DNA of 64,000 bases from Kitasatospora sp. A2-31. Its GTDB lineage: Bacteria > Actinomycetota > Actinomycetes > Streptomycetales > Streptomycetaceae. Position 1 is the first letter of the stretch. Every line of letters starts with the position of its first letter. The stretch lies in contig NZ_JAKNTA010000001.1 in the NCBI RefSeq assembly GCF_022288725.1, positions 865,760 through 929,759 of the forward strand, read 5' to 3'. A program made the translations under genes and the position numbers. Below are positions 34,480-44,996 of the stretch, piece after piece. Below the pieces are notes generated by a model that saw only the letters and a list, made by a program, of their open reading frames with translations, did no database searches and was not told where the DNA came from.

Positions 34480-35262
34480 TCAGCCGGCCGACGGACCCGC
34501 CGACGGCTTCCGCAGCCGCTCCGCCAGCTTGGCCAGCGGGTCGCCCAGGCCCAGCAGTTCCTCGGCGCTCGGCCGCCCGCTCTTCCCGTCGGTCAGCCCG
34601 GCCCGCTGCGGCGACGGCCGGCCGGACGCGGCGCCGCCGGACGCGGCCCCACCGGCAGCCCCGCCACCGGCAGCCGCACCGCCACCACGGGAAGCACCGT
34701 CCCCGCCCGGGGCGTCCCAGTGCCGCAGCGCCCCGGCCTCGTTCTCGCACTCCTGGCTGAGCCGGTTCAGCTCGTCGTCCGCGAAGCGGTGCATCCGGTC
34801 CTGGGCGGCCCAGCGCATCGTCTCGGCGGAGTGCTTGATCCGCTCGGCCCGCTCCCGCAGCTCGGGCAGCTTGGCCGCGATCCGGCCGGTGTCCGGCTCG
34901 CGCTCCAGGATCCGCAGCTCACCGTCGAGCTCGGCCGCGTGGGCGTCCAGCCGGCGCAACAGGGCGAGCGACTCGCCGAGCTGGCCGTCCTGGGCGAGGC
35001 CGCTCTCCAGGACCTGCCGGGTGCCGTCGAGCGAGGTGCGCAGGCCCAGCCGGACCGATGCGATCTGGCCCTGCGGGCCGGGCTTGGTGAAGGTCTTCGC
35101 CTTGAGCGTGGCGTTCTCCACGGCACGCCGGGCGTTGGCCTCGTGGCGCTCCACCTTCTCGCCGACCGCCTTCGCCGCCTTGACGACGCCGACCACCACC
35201 AGCGCCACCATCGCGAGTCCGAAGAGCAGGGCGAGGCCGACCATCACGCCGAGCACGTCCAT
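34480..35262 (-). CDS. Membrane-anchored coiled-coil protein of unknown function
   Basis: A 260-residue protein. One N-terminal transmembrane helix (LGVMVGLALLFGLAMVALVVVGVV, about 3-27) is followed by a charged, heptad-rich cytoplasmic segment (about 30-185; for example ESLALLRRLDAHAAELDGELRILEREPD and AKLPELRERAERIKHSAETMRWAAQDRM), then a Gly/Ala/Ser-rich linker and a short Pro-rich C-terminus containing SAEELLGLGDPLAKLAERLRK. No enzymatic motif. ATG 35262 has GGAAGG about 9 nt upstream; a GTG one codon earlier is possible. The neighbours (degV, leuS) give no functional hint. Confidence 0.75.
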   Translation of the reverse strand: MDVLGVMVGLALLFGLAMVALVVVGVVKAAKAVGEKVERHEANARRAVENATLKAKTFTKPGPQGQIASVRLGLRTSLDGTRQVLESGLAQDGQLGESLALLRRLDAHAAELDGELRILEREPDTGRIAAKLPELRERAERIKHSAETMRWAAQDRMHRFADDELNRLSQECENEAGALRHWDAPGGDGASRGGGAAAGGGAAGGAASGGAASGRPSPQRAGLTDGKSGRPSAEELLGLGDPLAKLAERLRKPSAGPSAG

Positions 35263-35401
35263 CACGAGCCACCTTCCGCCAGCCGAACCGGCCCCCACCG
35301 GGCCCAACGCGGGCCGGACCGCCTTGGGTTCCACGGTATCCGCCCCACCGGGCCTCCGGCATCGCCAGACGGGTGCGGGCGCCCGAGATCAGGGACAGAT
35401 C

Positions 35402-35436
35402 GGGGATCTCCCCCGGGAGCCCCGGAGGAGATCCCC
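35402..35436. terminator. Near-perfect hairpin between leuS and the coiled-coil gene
   Basis: GGGGATCTCCCCCGG at 35402-35416 pairs with CCGGAGGAGATCCCC at 35422-35436 with a single mismatch and a 5-nt loop. Confidence 0.55.
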
Positions 35437-35500
35437 GAGGTCCGGAAGGTCCCCCGAGGCCGCCCGGGCCGGCAGCCGGCCTGCCCCCGGAAACGCCGAA

Positions 35501-35528
35501 GGGCGGGTGCCCCGAGGAGCACCCGCCC
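35501..35528 (-). terminator. leuS terminator hairpin
   Basis: A perfect 10-bp stem (GGGCGGGTGC at 35501-35510, complement 35519-35528), 8-nt loop, about 75 nt past the leuS stop. Confidence 0.6.
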
Positions 35529-35601
35529 GGCAGACCGTCGACCGACGGCCACAAACGGCCCACCCGGCCACGAACGGCCACGAACGGCCAGCGGCCAACC
35601 G

Positions 35602-38496
<2,895 letters not shown>

Positions 38497-38583
38497 GGTC
38501 CTTCTGGCTCCGTCGATGTAGTGGGCGAACCGCACACTCGGCCGGCCGGGCCCGGGAGGGCGGTGGCGAAGGCGGTGGAAAAC

Positions 38584-38606
38584 AAAAAAGCCCCTCGCAG
38601 GAGGGG
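38584..38606 (-). terminator. Intrinsic terminator (attenuator) in the leuS leader
   Basis: On the minus strand, CCCCTC (38606-38601), a 4-nt loop and GAGGGG (38596-38591) are followed by C and six U residues (38589-38584). It lies 48 nt after the leader-peptide stop and about 90 nt before the leuS ATG. It is one of the few U-tract terminators in the window, and it precedes rather than follows a gene. Confidence 0.85.
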
Positions 38607-38653
38607 ACGCCACGCCGACTCCGGCAGCCGCCCGAGAGCGGGGCCGGTCCTGG

Positions 38654-38692
38654 TCAGCGCGGCCGGCTAAGGAGCAGGCGCACGGTTCGCAT
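38654..38692 (-). CDS. Putative leuS leader peptide with three consecutive Leu codons
   Basis: A 12-residue open frame, [12 protein letters not shown], with codons CTG CTC CTT for the leucine run; CTT is rare in such GC-rich genomes. The ATG at 38692 follows a TACCCT box by 6 nt, so it would be the 5' end of the transcript. The peptide ends at TGA 38654. Ribosome stalling at the leucine codons when charged tRNA-Leu is scarce would alter folding of the following RNA: the segment complementary to 38636-38644 can pair with the 3' arm of the attenuator (inference). The expected result is higher leuS expression on leucine shortage. Confidence 0.8.
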   Translation of the reverse strand: MRTVRLLLSRPR

Positions 38693-38698
38693 GGGCTC

Positions 38699-38704
38699 AG
38701 GGTA
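38699..38704 (-). promoter_or_regulatory. Putative -10 box of the leuS leader transcript
   Basis: TACCCT on the minus strand, 6 nt upstream of the leader-peptide ATG. A CTGACA lies only 9 nt further upstream, too close for a standard -35. Confidence 0.5.
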
Positions 38705-38715
38705 CCGCAAGGGTG

Positions 38716-40134
38716 TCAGGCCCCTCCCGGCAATACCGTCCGGGAGGCCGCGTCGAAGTCGCGCAGGGCACGGGCGACCCGCTCGGACTGCATGCCGGCG
38801 GCCAGCGCTCGCGCGCGGTCGGCGGTGGCCGCCGCCTCGCGGTCGCGGCCGGTGCGGCGCTGGGAGTCGGCGAGCCGGACCATCAGCAGCGCCCGCGCCC
38901 GGGCCCGCCCGGCCCCGAGGCCGGCCACCGCCTCGGCGAGCAGGGCCTGGGCGCGCCGGTGGTCGCCGAGGAAGAGGTAGCCCTCCCCCACCATCCCGGC
39001 GAGATCCGCCCGCACCTCCCCGCGGTCCCGGGCCGTGCCCGTGGCGTCGCCCCCGGCCGCGCCGGCCGCGCCGCGTTCGCCGCCTCCCACCCCGACGCCG
39101 CCCCCGGCAGGTCCGCCGGCCCCGGCGCCGCCCACCGGGCCAGCTGCCACGTCCAGCTCCGCGAACGCCCGCTCCGCCACCTCCCGCACCGCGTCCTTCT
39201 CACCGCGCCGCCCGTACGCGCGCGCGATCCGCCCGAGCTGCAGCGCCCGGTCGGCCGGGTCGAGGGCGTCCCCGGCCGCCTCCAGGGCGCCGGCCAGCGC
39301 GCTGACGGCCTCCAGCCCCCGCCCGCCGGCGCTCTGGGTGGCCAGCACCACCAGCCCGCCGACCACGCCGACCCCCAGCCGCCGGTCACCGCTGAGGTGG
39401 GCGGCCCGCAGGGCCGCGACGAAGGCCCGCTGCGCGGCCGCGTCGTGCCCGAGGTCGTACGCCGCCCAGCCGGCCAGCCGGGCGAACCGGCCGGCCGTGC
39501 CGTACAGCGCCCGGCCGAGCGGCTCGTCGTAGGCGCCGAGCTCCAGCAGCTTCGCGACGAGGGCGAGCTCGGCCCGGGCTGGTCCGAGCACCAGCCCGCC
39601 TCCGCAGGCCTGTTCCAGCCGCAGCTTGCTCCGGTGGGAGAGCCGGAGCTCCTCGACCAGGGCCGGGGCGATCCTCAGCGCGCCCTCTCCCCCGCCGACC
39701 GGGGGCGGCGGGGTGGCCAGCCGGCCGGCGGCCCGGTCGAGGTCGGCGCTGCGGAAGAGGTCGGTCAGACGGACCGGTCCGGCGTCGGTGGCCGCATCGC
39801 GCAGGGCGGTCTGGGCGGTGTCGGCCGTCCACGGATCGGTGAGCAGGTGCGGGGAGAGGATCTTGGCGCCCCGGTTGCCGCCCATCCGGCCCCAGAGCTG
39901 CTCGTAGGTGACGGCGATGCCGAGGGCGCGGCCGAGCACCTCGCAGACGGTCTGGTCGTGCGGGCTGCGCGGGACCATGCCGCGGTCGCGCCACTTGTAG
40001 GGGGCGGTGGAGCTGATCGCCAGGCCGGGCGGCAGGGTGTGGTTCACCTCGCGGGCGAGGCGCTCCGGGCTCCAGCCGAGCTGGTGCAGTATCCGGGCCA
40101 GCTCCTCGTTGCGTCTGCGCTCCAGGTCGGCCAT
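38716..40134 (-). CDS. Large HTH/TPR-like regulator of unknown role
   Basis: A 472-residue protein of a type common in streptomycetes. The N-terminal about 90 residues look like a helix-turn-helix domain (RNEELARILHQLGWSPERLAREVN and STAPYKWRDRGMVPRSPHDQTVCEVLGRALG). The rest is Ala/Leu-rich paired helices compatible with tetratricopeptide repeats (AALRAAHLSGDRRLGVGVVGGLVVLA; ALQLGRIARAYGRRGEKDAVREVAERAFAEL), interrupted by a Gly-rich insertion near residue 355. Ligand and targets are unknown. ATG 40134 lies 6 nt after TACCGT, so the message may be leaderless. Its 3' end abuts the leuS leader promoter (stop at 38716). Confidence 0.78.
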   Translation of the reverse strand: MADLERRRNEELARILHQLGWSPERLAREVNHTLPPGLAISSTAPYKWRDRGMVPRSPHDQTVCEVLGRALGIAVTYEQLWGRMGGNRGAKILSPHLLTDPWTADTAQTALRDAATDAGPVRLTDLFRSADLDRAAGRLATPPPPVGGGEGALRIAPALVEELRLSHRSKLRLEQACGGGLVLGPARAELALVAKLLELGAYDEPLGRALYGTAGRFARLAGWAAYDLGHDAAAQRAFVAALRAAHLSGDRRLGVGVVGGLVVLATQSAGGRGLEAVSALAGALEAAGDALDPADRALQLGRIARAYGRRGEKDAVREVAERAFAELDVAAGPVGGAGAGGPAGGGVGVGGGERGAAGAAGGDATGTARDRGEVRADLAGMVGEGYLFLGDHRRAQALLAEAVAGLGAGRARARALLMVRLADSQRRTGRDREAAATADRARALAAGMQSERVARALRDFDAASRTVLPGGA

Positions 40135-40140
40135 GGGACG

Positions 40141-40146
40141 ACGGTA
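40141..40146 (-). promoter_or_regulatory. Putative -10 box of the HTH/TPR regulator gene
   Basis: TACCGT on the minus strand followed by 6 nt and the ATG at 40134; leaderless arrangement. Confidence 0.45.
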
Positions 40147-40266
40147 GCGGTCCGCCGGGGCCGGCCGCCGGGGCCTGCCGGAAAACGGGTCGGGGCCCGG
40201 GACGTGGCCGCGGGCCCGACCGGGTCCCCACCGCCCACCGCCACCTGTCACCCGCCGGTCACCGGC

Positions 40267-40315
40267 GACCCGCGACCCGCGACCCGCGACCCGCGACCGG
40301 CGACCGGCGACCGCC
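40267..40315. repeat. 7-bp tandem repeat
   Basis: Seven heptamers: four GACCCGC (40267-40294), two GACCGGC (40295-40308) and one GACCGCC (40309-40315). It lies between the regulator gene and the tRNA-Ala terminator. Confidence 0.9.
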
Positions 40316-40340
40316 CACCGCCGACTACCGGTCACAACGC

Positions 40341-40375
40341 CGAGGGCCGCCTCCCGAAGCGGGAGGCGGCCCTCG
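40341..40375 (-). terminator. Terminator of the first tRNA-Ala
   Basis: A perfect 16-bp stem (CGAGGGCCGCCTCCCG at 40341-40356, complement 40360-40375) with a 3-nt loop, 8 nt beyond the tRNA 3' end. Confidence 0.8.
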
Positions 40376-40382
40376 ATTCCTG

Positions 40383-40455
<73 letters not shown>

Positions 40456-40637
40456 TTGACCTGCAGTGTCACCGGAGGTTTCCTGCGGTTTCCCTCGGCG
40501 ACATCGACTACTTTACACGGTCGACGGGGTGCTCCACGAATCCGTATTCGGATGCCACTCGCCGGCCCTCCGGCAGCCCCCTCGACGGAGACCGGCCGGC
40601 GCCCGTGCCAGCCGCCCGCCGCCCCGAGCCGCACCGC

Positions 40638-40674
40638 GCGCGTGTGCCGCCGGGGCTCCCGGCGGCACACGCGC
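40638..40674 (-). terminator. Terminator of the MFS exporter gene
   Basis: A perfect 17-bp stem (GCGCGTGTGCCGCCGGG at 40638-40654, complement 40658-40674) with a 3-nt loop, 14 nt past the stop. Confidence 0.8.
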
Positions 40675-40688
40675 GGCCCGGCACTGCG

Positions 40689-42131
40689 CTACCCCCTCGC
40701 CGTCCGGCGGATCCGGCCAGCGGCGACCGCGGCCACCGCGACGGCAGCTGCGATCGCGGCCGTGGTCACCAGCAGCGCGTGCCCGGACTCCCCGGCGGGC
40801 GCCGGCAGGTCGACCCCGCCGAGGAACACCGAACCGAGCACCGCCACCCCGACCACCTGGCCGAGCTGGACGACCGTCACCATCACCCCGCTGGCGTCGG
40901 CCGCGTCGGCCGGGTCCACCTTGGCCAGTGCCCGGGCGAACAGCGGCGAGTACGCGCAGCCCGCGATCAGCCCGAGCACCGCCGTCACCGTCAGCGCCTG
41001 CGCGCCGATGTCCGCGCCGTCCCGCAGCAGCACGCCGAGCAGCAGGTAGCCGGGGGCGAGCAGGGCGGCGGCGATCACCGGCAGCACTCCGTGCAGCCGC
41101 GCGGGCAGCCGGTGCCAGTGCAGGCTGGAGAGACCGAAGCCGAGCGCGACCGGCGCCGAGCAGAGGCCGGCCCGCAGCGCCCCGTGGCCGAGGCCGGCCT
41201 GCTGGTGCAGGGCGAAGGCGAACAGGAAGCCCGCGAACGCGGCCATGATCATGAAGAGGGCGAGGGCCGCCGGGCGCAGGCTGGGCGCCCGCAGCACCCG
41301 GCCGGAGATCAGCGGCTGCCCGCCGCGCCGGGCGATCCGGCGCTCGACCTCCACGAACAGGGCGAACAGGGCCGCGCTGGCCGCCAGCATCGCCCAGCCC
41401 CAGGCCGGCCAGCCCAGTTCGTGGCCGAGCACGAGCGGCACCACCAGCAGGCCGAGGGCCGCGCCGAGCACCACCAGGCCGGGCACGTCGAAGCCGCGGT
41501 TCCGGTCGCCGGGCAGGTTCGGCAGCAGCCGGGCCCCGGCCGCCAGCAGGGCGAGCCCGATCGGCACGTTGACCAGGAACACCGGGCGCCAGCCGGTGCC
41601 GAACAGGTCGGCGCTGACCAGGACCCCGCCCAGCACCTGGCCGATCGCCATGCCCCCGGCGAGGACCGCCGAGTAGAGGCCGAGCGCCCTGGTCCGGGCG
41701 GCGCCGGTGAAGGTCCGCTGCAGCAGGCTCATCACCTGGGGCACCATCAGGGCCGAACCGGCCCCCTGGAGCAGCCGGAAGGCGATCAGCCAGCCGGTGG
41801 CGGGAGCGAGGCCGCAGGCCAGCGAGGCGGCGGTGAAGCCGGCCAGGCCGACCCGGAAGAGCCGGCTGTAGCCGTAGCGGGCGCCCAGCCGGGCGCCGGT
41901 GATGAGCAGCACCGCGTAGGCGATGGTGTAGCCGGCGATGACCAGCTGGAGGGCCGCGCCGGAGGCGTTCAGGTCGGTGCGGATGGTCGGCACCGCGACG
42001 TTGACGATGGAGACGTCCAGGATGGCCATGAACTGGCCGCAGAGGACGAGGGCGAGGAGCAGCCCGGGGCGTACCGCCCGGGCCTCGGTACTGCTGCCGA
42101 CCGCGCTGGGCCGGGTCTGAAGATCCGTCAT
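40689..42131 (-). CDS. MFS drug exporter, DHA2 (14-helix) type
   Basis: A 480-residue multi-helix membrane transporter. The first helix carries QFMAILDVSIVNVAVPTI, the EmrB/QacA signature of proton-coupled exporters; helices continue with LVIAGYTIAYAVLLITGARLGARYG (loop 2-3 motif) and LLQGAGSALMVPQVMSLL, and motif C-like GLYSAVLAGGMAIGQVLGGVLV. About 14 hydrophobic stretches are present. Substrate cannot be read from sequence; family members expel dyes, antibiotics and antiseptics. It is divergent from an HTH regulator gene across about 100 nt, the standard layout for a regulated efflux pump, and the pair is flanked by tRNA-Ala copies. Start ATG 42131. Confidence 0.92.
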   Translation of the reverse strand: MTDLQTRPSAVGSSTEARAVRPGLLLALVLCGQFMAILDVSIVNVAVPTIRTDLNASGAALQLVIAGYTIAYAVLLITGARLGARYGYSRLFRVGLAGFTAASLACGLAPATGWLIAFRLLQGAGSALMVPQVMSLLQRTFTGAARTRALGLYSAVLAGGMAIGQVLGGVLVSADLFGTGWRPVFLVNVPIGLALLAAGARLLPNLPGDRNRGFDVPGLVVLGAALGLLVVPLVLGHELGWPAWGWAMLAASAALFALFVEVERRIARRGGQPLISGRVLRAPSLRPAALALFMIMAAFAGFLFAFALHQQAGLGHGALRAGLCSAPVALGFGLSSLHWHRLPARLHGVLPVIAAALLAPGYLLLGVLLRDGADIGAQALTVTAVLGLIAGCAYSPLFARALAKVDPADAADASGVMVTVVQLGQVVGVAVLGSVFLGGVDLPAPAGESGHALLVTTAAIAAAVAVAAVAAGRIRRTARG

Positions 42132-42153
42132 GGAGTCAGGTTCGCCCGCGGCG

Positions 42154-42190
42154 GGTACTGGTGGTTAGAGCCTGGTGATCCTGGTACTGG
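42154..42190. promoter_or_regulatory. Candidate operator region between exporter and regulator
   Basis: The 101-nt divergent spacer contains two direct copies of GGTACTGG (42154-42161 and 42183-42190) and an intervening CCTGGTGATC. Their position suits binding by the adjacent HTH regulator; binding is inferred only. CAGGCT at 42221-42226, six bases before the regulator ATG, may be its -10 box. Confidence 0.4.
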
Positions 42191-42232
42191 CAGCACCTGT
42201 TTCCGCACCGCGCTGTGCGGCAGGCTGGTGGC

Positions 42233-43294
42233 ATGACCGTCCTGGACGACCTCACCGCCGCCGACGCCGAGCCGGGCCGCAGGGAGCAGAAGGAGCGCCG
42301 CCGGACCGAGCTGGCCAGGTTCCTGAAGGCCTGCCGGGCCCGGGTGGCCCCGGAGGACGTCGGTCTGCCGCCCGGGGTGCGCCGGCGCACGCCGGGGCTG
42401 CGCCGCGAGGAGGTGGCGCAGCTCGCCGGGGTCGGCGTCACCTGGTACACGTGGCTGGAGCAGGGGCGGCCGATCAACGCGAGCGAGCAGGTGCTGGCGG
42501 CGGTGGCCCGGGCGCTGCGGCTGGACGGCACCGAGCGGGAGCACCTGTTCCGGCTCGCCGGGCTGTCCCCGGACTTCTCGGAGCCGGACCCGCCGGTGCT
42601 GGACCCGTCCACCCAGGTGATCCTGGACGCGCTGGCGCCGCTGCCCGCGGCGGTCTCCAACACCCGGTTCGACGTGCTGATGTACAACCGGCCGTACGAG
42701 TCGCTGTTCGGTGCCGCCCGGATCACGACGGCCAACGGGCGGTTCAACAGCATCTGGTGCACGGTGCTCGCGCCGCCCTGCTGCAACCCGTTCGTGAACC
42801 GCGCGGAGGCACTGCCGCGGATGGTGGCGGTGCTGCGGTCCGCGTACGGCAAGCACGTCGGCGAGCCGGCCTGGGAGGAGCACGTCCAGCGGCTGTCGGC
42901 GCGCAGCGAGCTGTTCCGGGAGCTGTGGGAGCGCCAGGAGGTGGCGCCGCCGGAGGTGTGGCTGCGGGTGTTCAGGCATCCGAAGGTCGGGGTGCTGCGG
43001 CTGAACGCCTCGTACCTGACGATGCCCGGGGTGCCGGAGACCTACGTGGTGGTCTACCTCCCGGAGGGGCCGCAGGACCAGGAACGGATCGAGCGGCTCG
43101 CCGCGCTGCCGCCCGGCGGCTGGCTGGACCCCTGCCACGAGTGCGGCTACCCGGACCGCCACGGCCCCCGCTCGGGCGAGGCCGGCGAGACCACTGAGGT
43201 CGGCGAGGCCGCTGAGGCCGGCGAGGCCACCGGGGGAAGCGAGGCACCCGGGGCCGGCGAGGTCGCTCGGGCCGGCGGGGCCGGCAGGTCCTGA
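42233..43294 (+). CDS. HTH transcriptional regulator with MmyB-like ligand domain
   Basis: A 353-residue regulator. The N-terminal XRE-type helix-turn-helix is in RRTPGLRREEVAQLAGVGVTWYTWLEQGRPI (about 45-80), followed by the MmyB-like ligand-binding part (NTRFDVLMYNRPYESLFG, HVQRLSARSELFRELWER, GVLRLNASYLTMPGVPETYVVVY). MmyB-type domains may bind fatty acids. The last about 45 residues are low-complexity Gly/Glu/Ala repeats, probably disordered. It is divergent from the MFS exporter gene and is its likely repressor. ATG 42233 is taken as the start. Confidence 0.9.
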   Translation: MTVLDDLTAADAEPGRREQKERRRTELARFLKACRARVAPEDVGLPPGVRRRTPGLRREEVAQLAGVGVTWYTWLEQGRPINASEQVLAAVARALRLDGTEREHLFRLAGLSPDFSEPDPPVLDPSTQVILDALAPLPAAVSNTRFDVLMYNRPYESLFGAARITTANGRFNSIWCTVLAPPCCNPFVNRAEALPRMVAVLRSAYGKHVGEPAWEEHVQRLSARSELFRELWERQEVAPPEVWLRVFRHPKVGVLRLNASYLTMPGVPETYVVVYLPEGPQDQERIERLAALPPGGWLDPCHECGYPDRHGPRSGEAGETTEVGEAAEAGEATGGSEAPGAGEVARAGGAGRS

Positions 43295-43331
43295 GCCCCC
43301 GGCCCGCCCCGGGCGAGCGGGGCGGGAACGC

Positions 43332-43364
43332 CGAAGGCCGTCACCCGACGGGTGACGGCCTTCG
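43332..43364. terminator. Terminator between the regulator gene and tRNA-Ala copy 2
   Basis: A perfect 15-bp stem (CGAAGGCCGTCACCC at 43332-43346, complement 43350-43364), 3-nt loop, 9 nt after the tRNA 3' end and 37 nt after the regulator stop, so it can serve both. Confidence 0.8.
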
Positions 43365-43373
43365 TACGGTCTG

Positions 43374-43446
<73 letters not shown>

Positions 43447-43483
43447 GCGACACGCACGGTCCTCGCGGACCGCAGGTGCGGAG

Positions 43484-43556
<73 letters not shown>

Positions 43557-43616
43557 GCACTCACCGGATCTCCCGCTTCCCTTCCGGGCCGCGTTCCCTC
43601 CGTGCGAACGAGGAAG

Positions 43617-43622
43617 ACTCTA
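43617..43622 (-). promoter_or_regulatory. Putative -10 box of the tandem tRNA-Ala pair
   Basis: TAGAGT on the minus strand, about 60 nt upstream of the first base of copy 3. No good -35 hexamer at 17 nt. Confidence 0.4.
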
Positions 43623-43749
43623 GCCGGTCAGGCCCGGAACTGCGAAATCCGCCCCCGCGGACCCCCTCGGGGGCCTTGCCCGACCGCCCGGTGCGGGTGC
43701 CTTCGGCGGCCCGCCCGGGTGCCGCCGACCGCTCCCCCCGGGCGCCGTC

Positions 43750-44400
43750 TCAGGTGTCGTCGCCGATCACCGGCTGCGGCAGGGTGCCGGCGTTGTGCTC
43801 CAGCAGTCGCCAGCCGCGCGCGCCCCGGCCGAGCACGGACCAGCAGCAGTTCGACAGGCCTCCGAAGCACTCCCAGAGCGGCGGCTCCAGGCCGAGCAGC
43901 CGCCCGAGCATGGTGCGGATGGTGCCGCCGTGGCTGACCACGACCAGGGTGCCGTGCTCCGGCAGCTTGGCGGCCGCCTCCAGCACCACGGGCACGGCGC
44001 GGTCGGCCACCTCGGTGGCGAGCTCGCCGCCACCGCCGCGCCGGACCGGCTCGCCCTGCGACCAGGCCGCGTACTCCTCGGGGAAGCGCTCGCGGATCTC
44101 GGCGTTGGTCAGCCCCTGCCAGGAGCCCGCATAGGTCTCGCGCAGCCCCTCGTGGTGCTGCACGTCCAGGCCGGTGACGGCGGCCAGCTCCTCGGCGGTG
44201 CGCCGGGCGCGCTTCAGGTCGGACGAGATCAGCAGGTCGGGCCGCAGGCCCGAGAGCAGCCGGGCCGCCCGCTGGGCCTGCAGGACGCCCTGGCCGGTGA
44301 GCTCGATGTCCGTGGTGCCCTGGAACCGCGATTCGAGGTTCCAGGAGGTCTGACCGTGCCGCCAGAAGACGATGCGCGGGCCCCGCGCCTCCCGGCTCAG
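43750..44400 (-). CDS. Histidine phosphatase family protein (phosphoglycerate mutase-like)
   Basis: A 216-residue phosphatase. The catalytic motif WRHGQTSWN (RHG) lies near residue 12, the second phosphate-pocket residues in SSDLKRARRTAEE, the catalytic acid region EGLRETYAGSWQGLTNAEI, and the late histidine in VVVSHGGTIRTML. The substrate is unknown; its context next to rsfS and nadD is conserved in actinobacteria. No ATG, GTG or TTG lies near the expected N-terminus. CTG at 44400 overlaps the rsfS stop (CTGA), and GAGGA lies 6 nt upstream of it, so I propose a CTG start with coupled translation (protein SREARGPRIVFWRHG after the start). Confidence 0.88.
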   Translation of the reverse strand: MSREARGPRIVFWRHGQTSWNLESRFQGTTDIELTGQGVLQAQRAARLLSGLRPDLLISSDLKRARRTAEELAAVTGLDVQHHEGLRETYAGSWQGLTNAEIRERFPEEYAAWSQGEPVRRGGGGELATEVADRAVPVVLEAAAKLPEHGTLVVVSHGGTIRTMLGRLLGLEPPLWECFGGLSNCCWSVLGRGARGWRLLEHNAGTLPQPVIGDDT

Positions 44401-44867
44401 CTGTAGTCCTCGGCGCCGAAGTCGTCCGCCGGGGCGGCCTCGGCCGGCGAGACGGCGTTGCCGTCCGCGTCGGTGAGCGCGTCGGGGCGGTTGCGCGAGG
44501 CCAGCGCGTCGGCCGGCAGCGGCAGCTCGGGGCAGTCCTTCCAGAGCCGGTCGAGCGAGTAGAAGGAGCGCTCCTCGGAGTGCTGGACGTGCACCACGAT
44601 GTCCAGGTAGTCGAGCAGGATCCAACGGCCTTCGCGCTCGCCCTCGCGGCGCACCGGCTTGACGTCCAGCTGCTCGCGCAGCTTGTCCTCGATCTCCTCG
44701 GCGATCGACTTGACCTGGCGGTCGTTGTTCGCGGAGGCGATCAGGAAGGCGTCGGTGATCGACAGCACCTCGCTGACGTCGAACGCGATGATGTTGTGCG
44801 CCAGCTTGTCGGCCGCCGCCTGGGCGGCGACGGTGATGAGTTCCTGGCTGTGCTCGGTGGCGGTCAC
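44397..44867 (-). CDS. rsfS: Ribosomal silencing factor RsfS
   Basis: A 156-residue protein of the Iojap/RsfS family, which binds L14 on the large subunit and blocks subunit joining during starvation. Signatures are NIIAFDVSEVLSITDAFLIASANNDRQVKSIAE and the C-terminal WILLDYLDIVVHVQHSEERSFYSLDRLW. The last about 40 residues are an acidic actinobacterial tail. GTG 44867 has GGAAG six bases upstream. It lies downstream of the LCP gene and nadD and overlaps the phosphatase gene by 4 nt. Confidence 0.95.
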   Translation of the reverse strand: MTATEHSQELITVAAQAAADKLAHNIIAFDVSEVLSITDAFLIASANNDRQVKSIAEEIEDKLREQLDVKPVRREGEREGRWILLDYLDIVVHVQHSEERSFYSLDRLWKDCPELPLPADALASRNRPDALTDADGNAVSPAEAAPADDFGAEDYS

Positions 44868-44996
44868 GGTGTACTTCCGGCTCGGCGGCTTGGGGGCGCG
44901 CCCGGCGCACGGCCGGGCATCGCCTTCCAGGATCTCACGCCGCCCGGGCGGCCCCGGAACCGATTTCCGGGACCGCCCGCCGCGCCGGGCACGGGC

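Larger units (their letters stand above)
35263..35601. other. 339-nt region with leuS 3' hairpins, no gene
   Basis: Apart from two hairpins annotated separately, it holds short direct repeats (CGAACGGCCA twice at 35571-35590, with related copies from 35545). I see no credible gene. Confidence 0.6.

Noticed and set aside
43750..44910. A 386-residue fused rsfS-phosphatase region protein
   Set aside because: The N-terminal half would be an out-of-frame reading of rsfS; the phosphatase begins at the rsfS stop.
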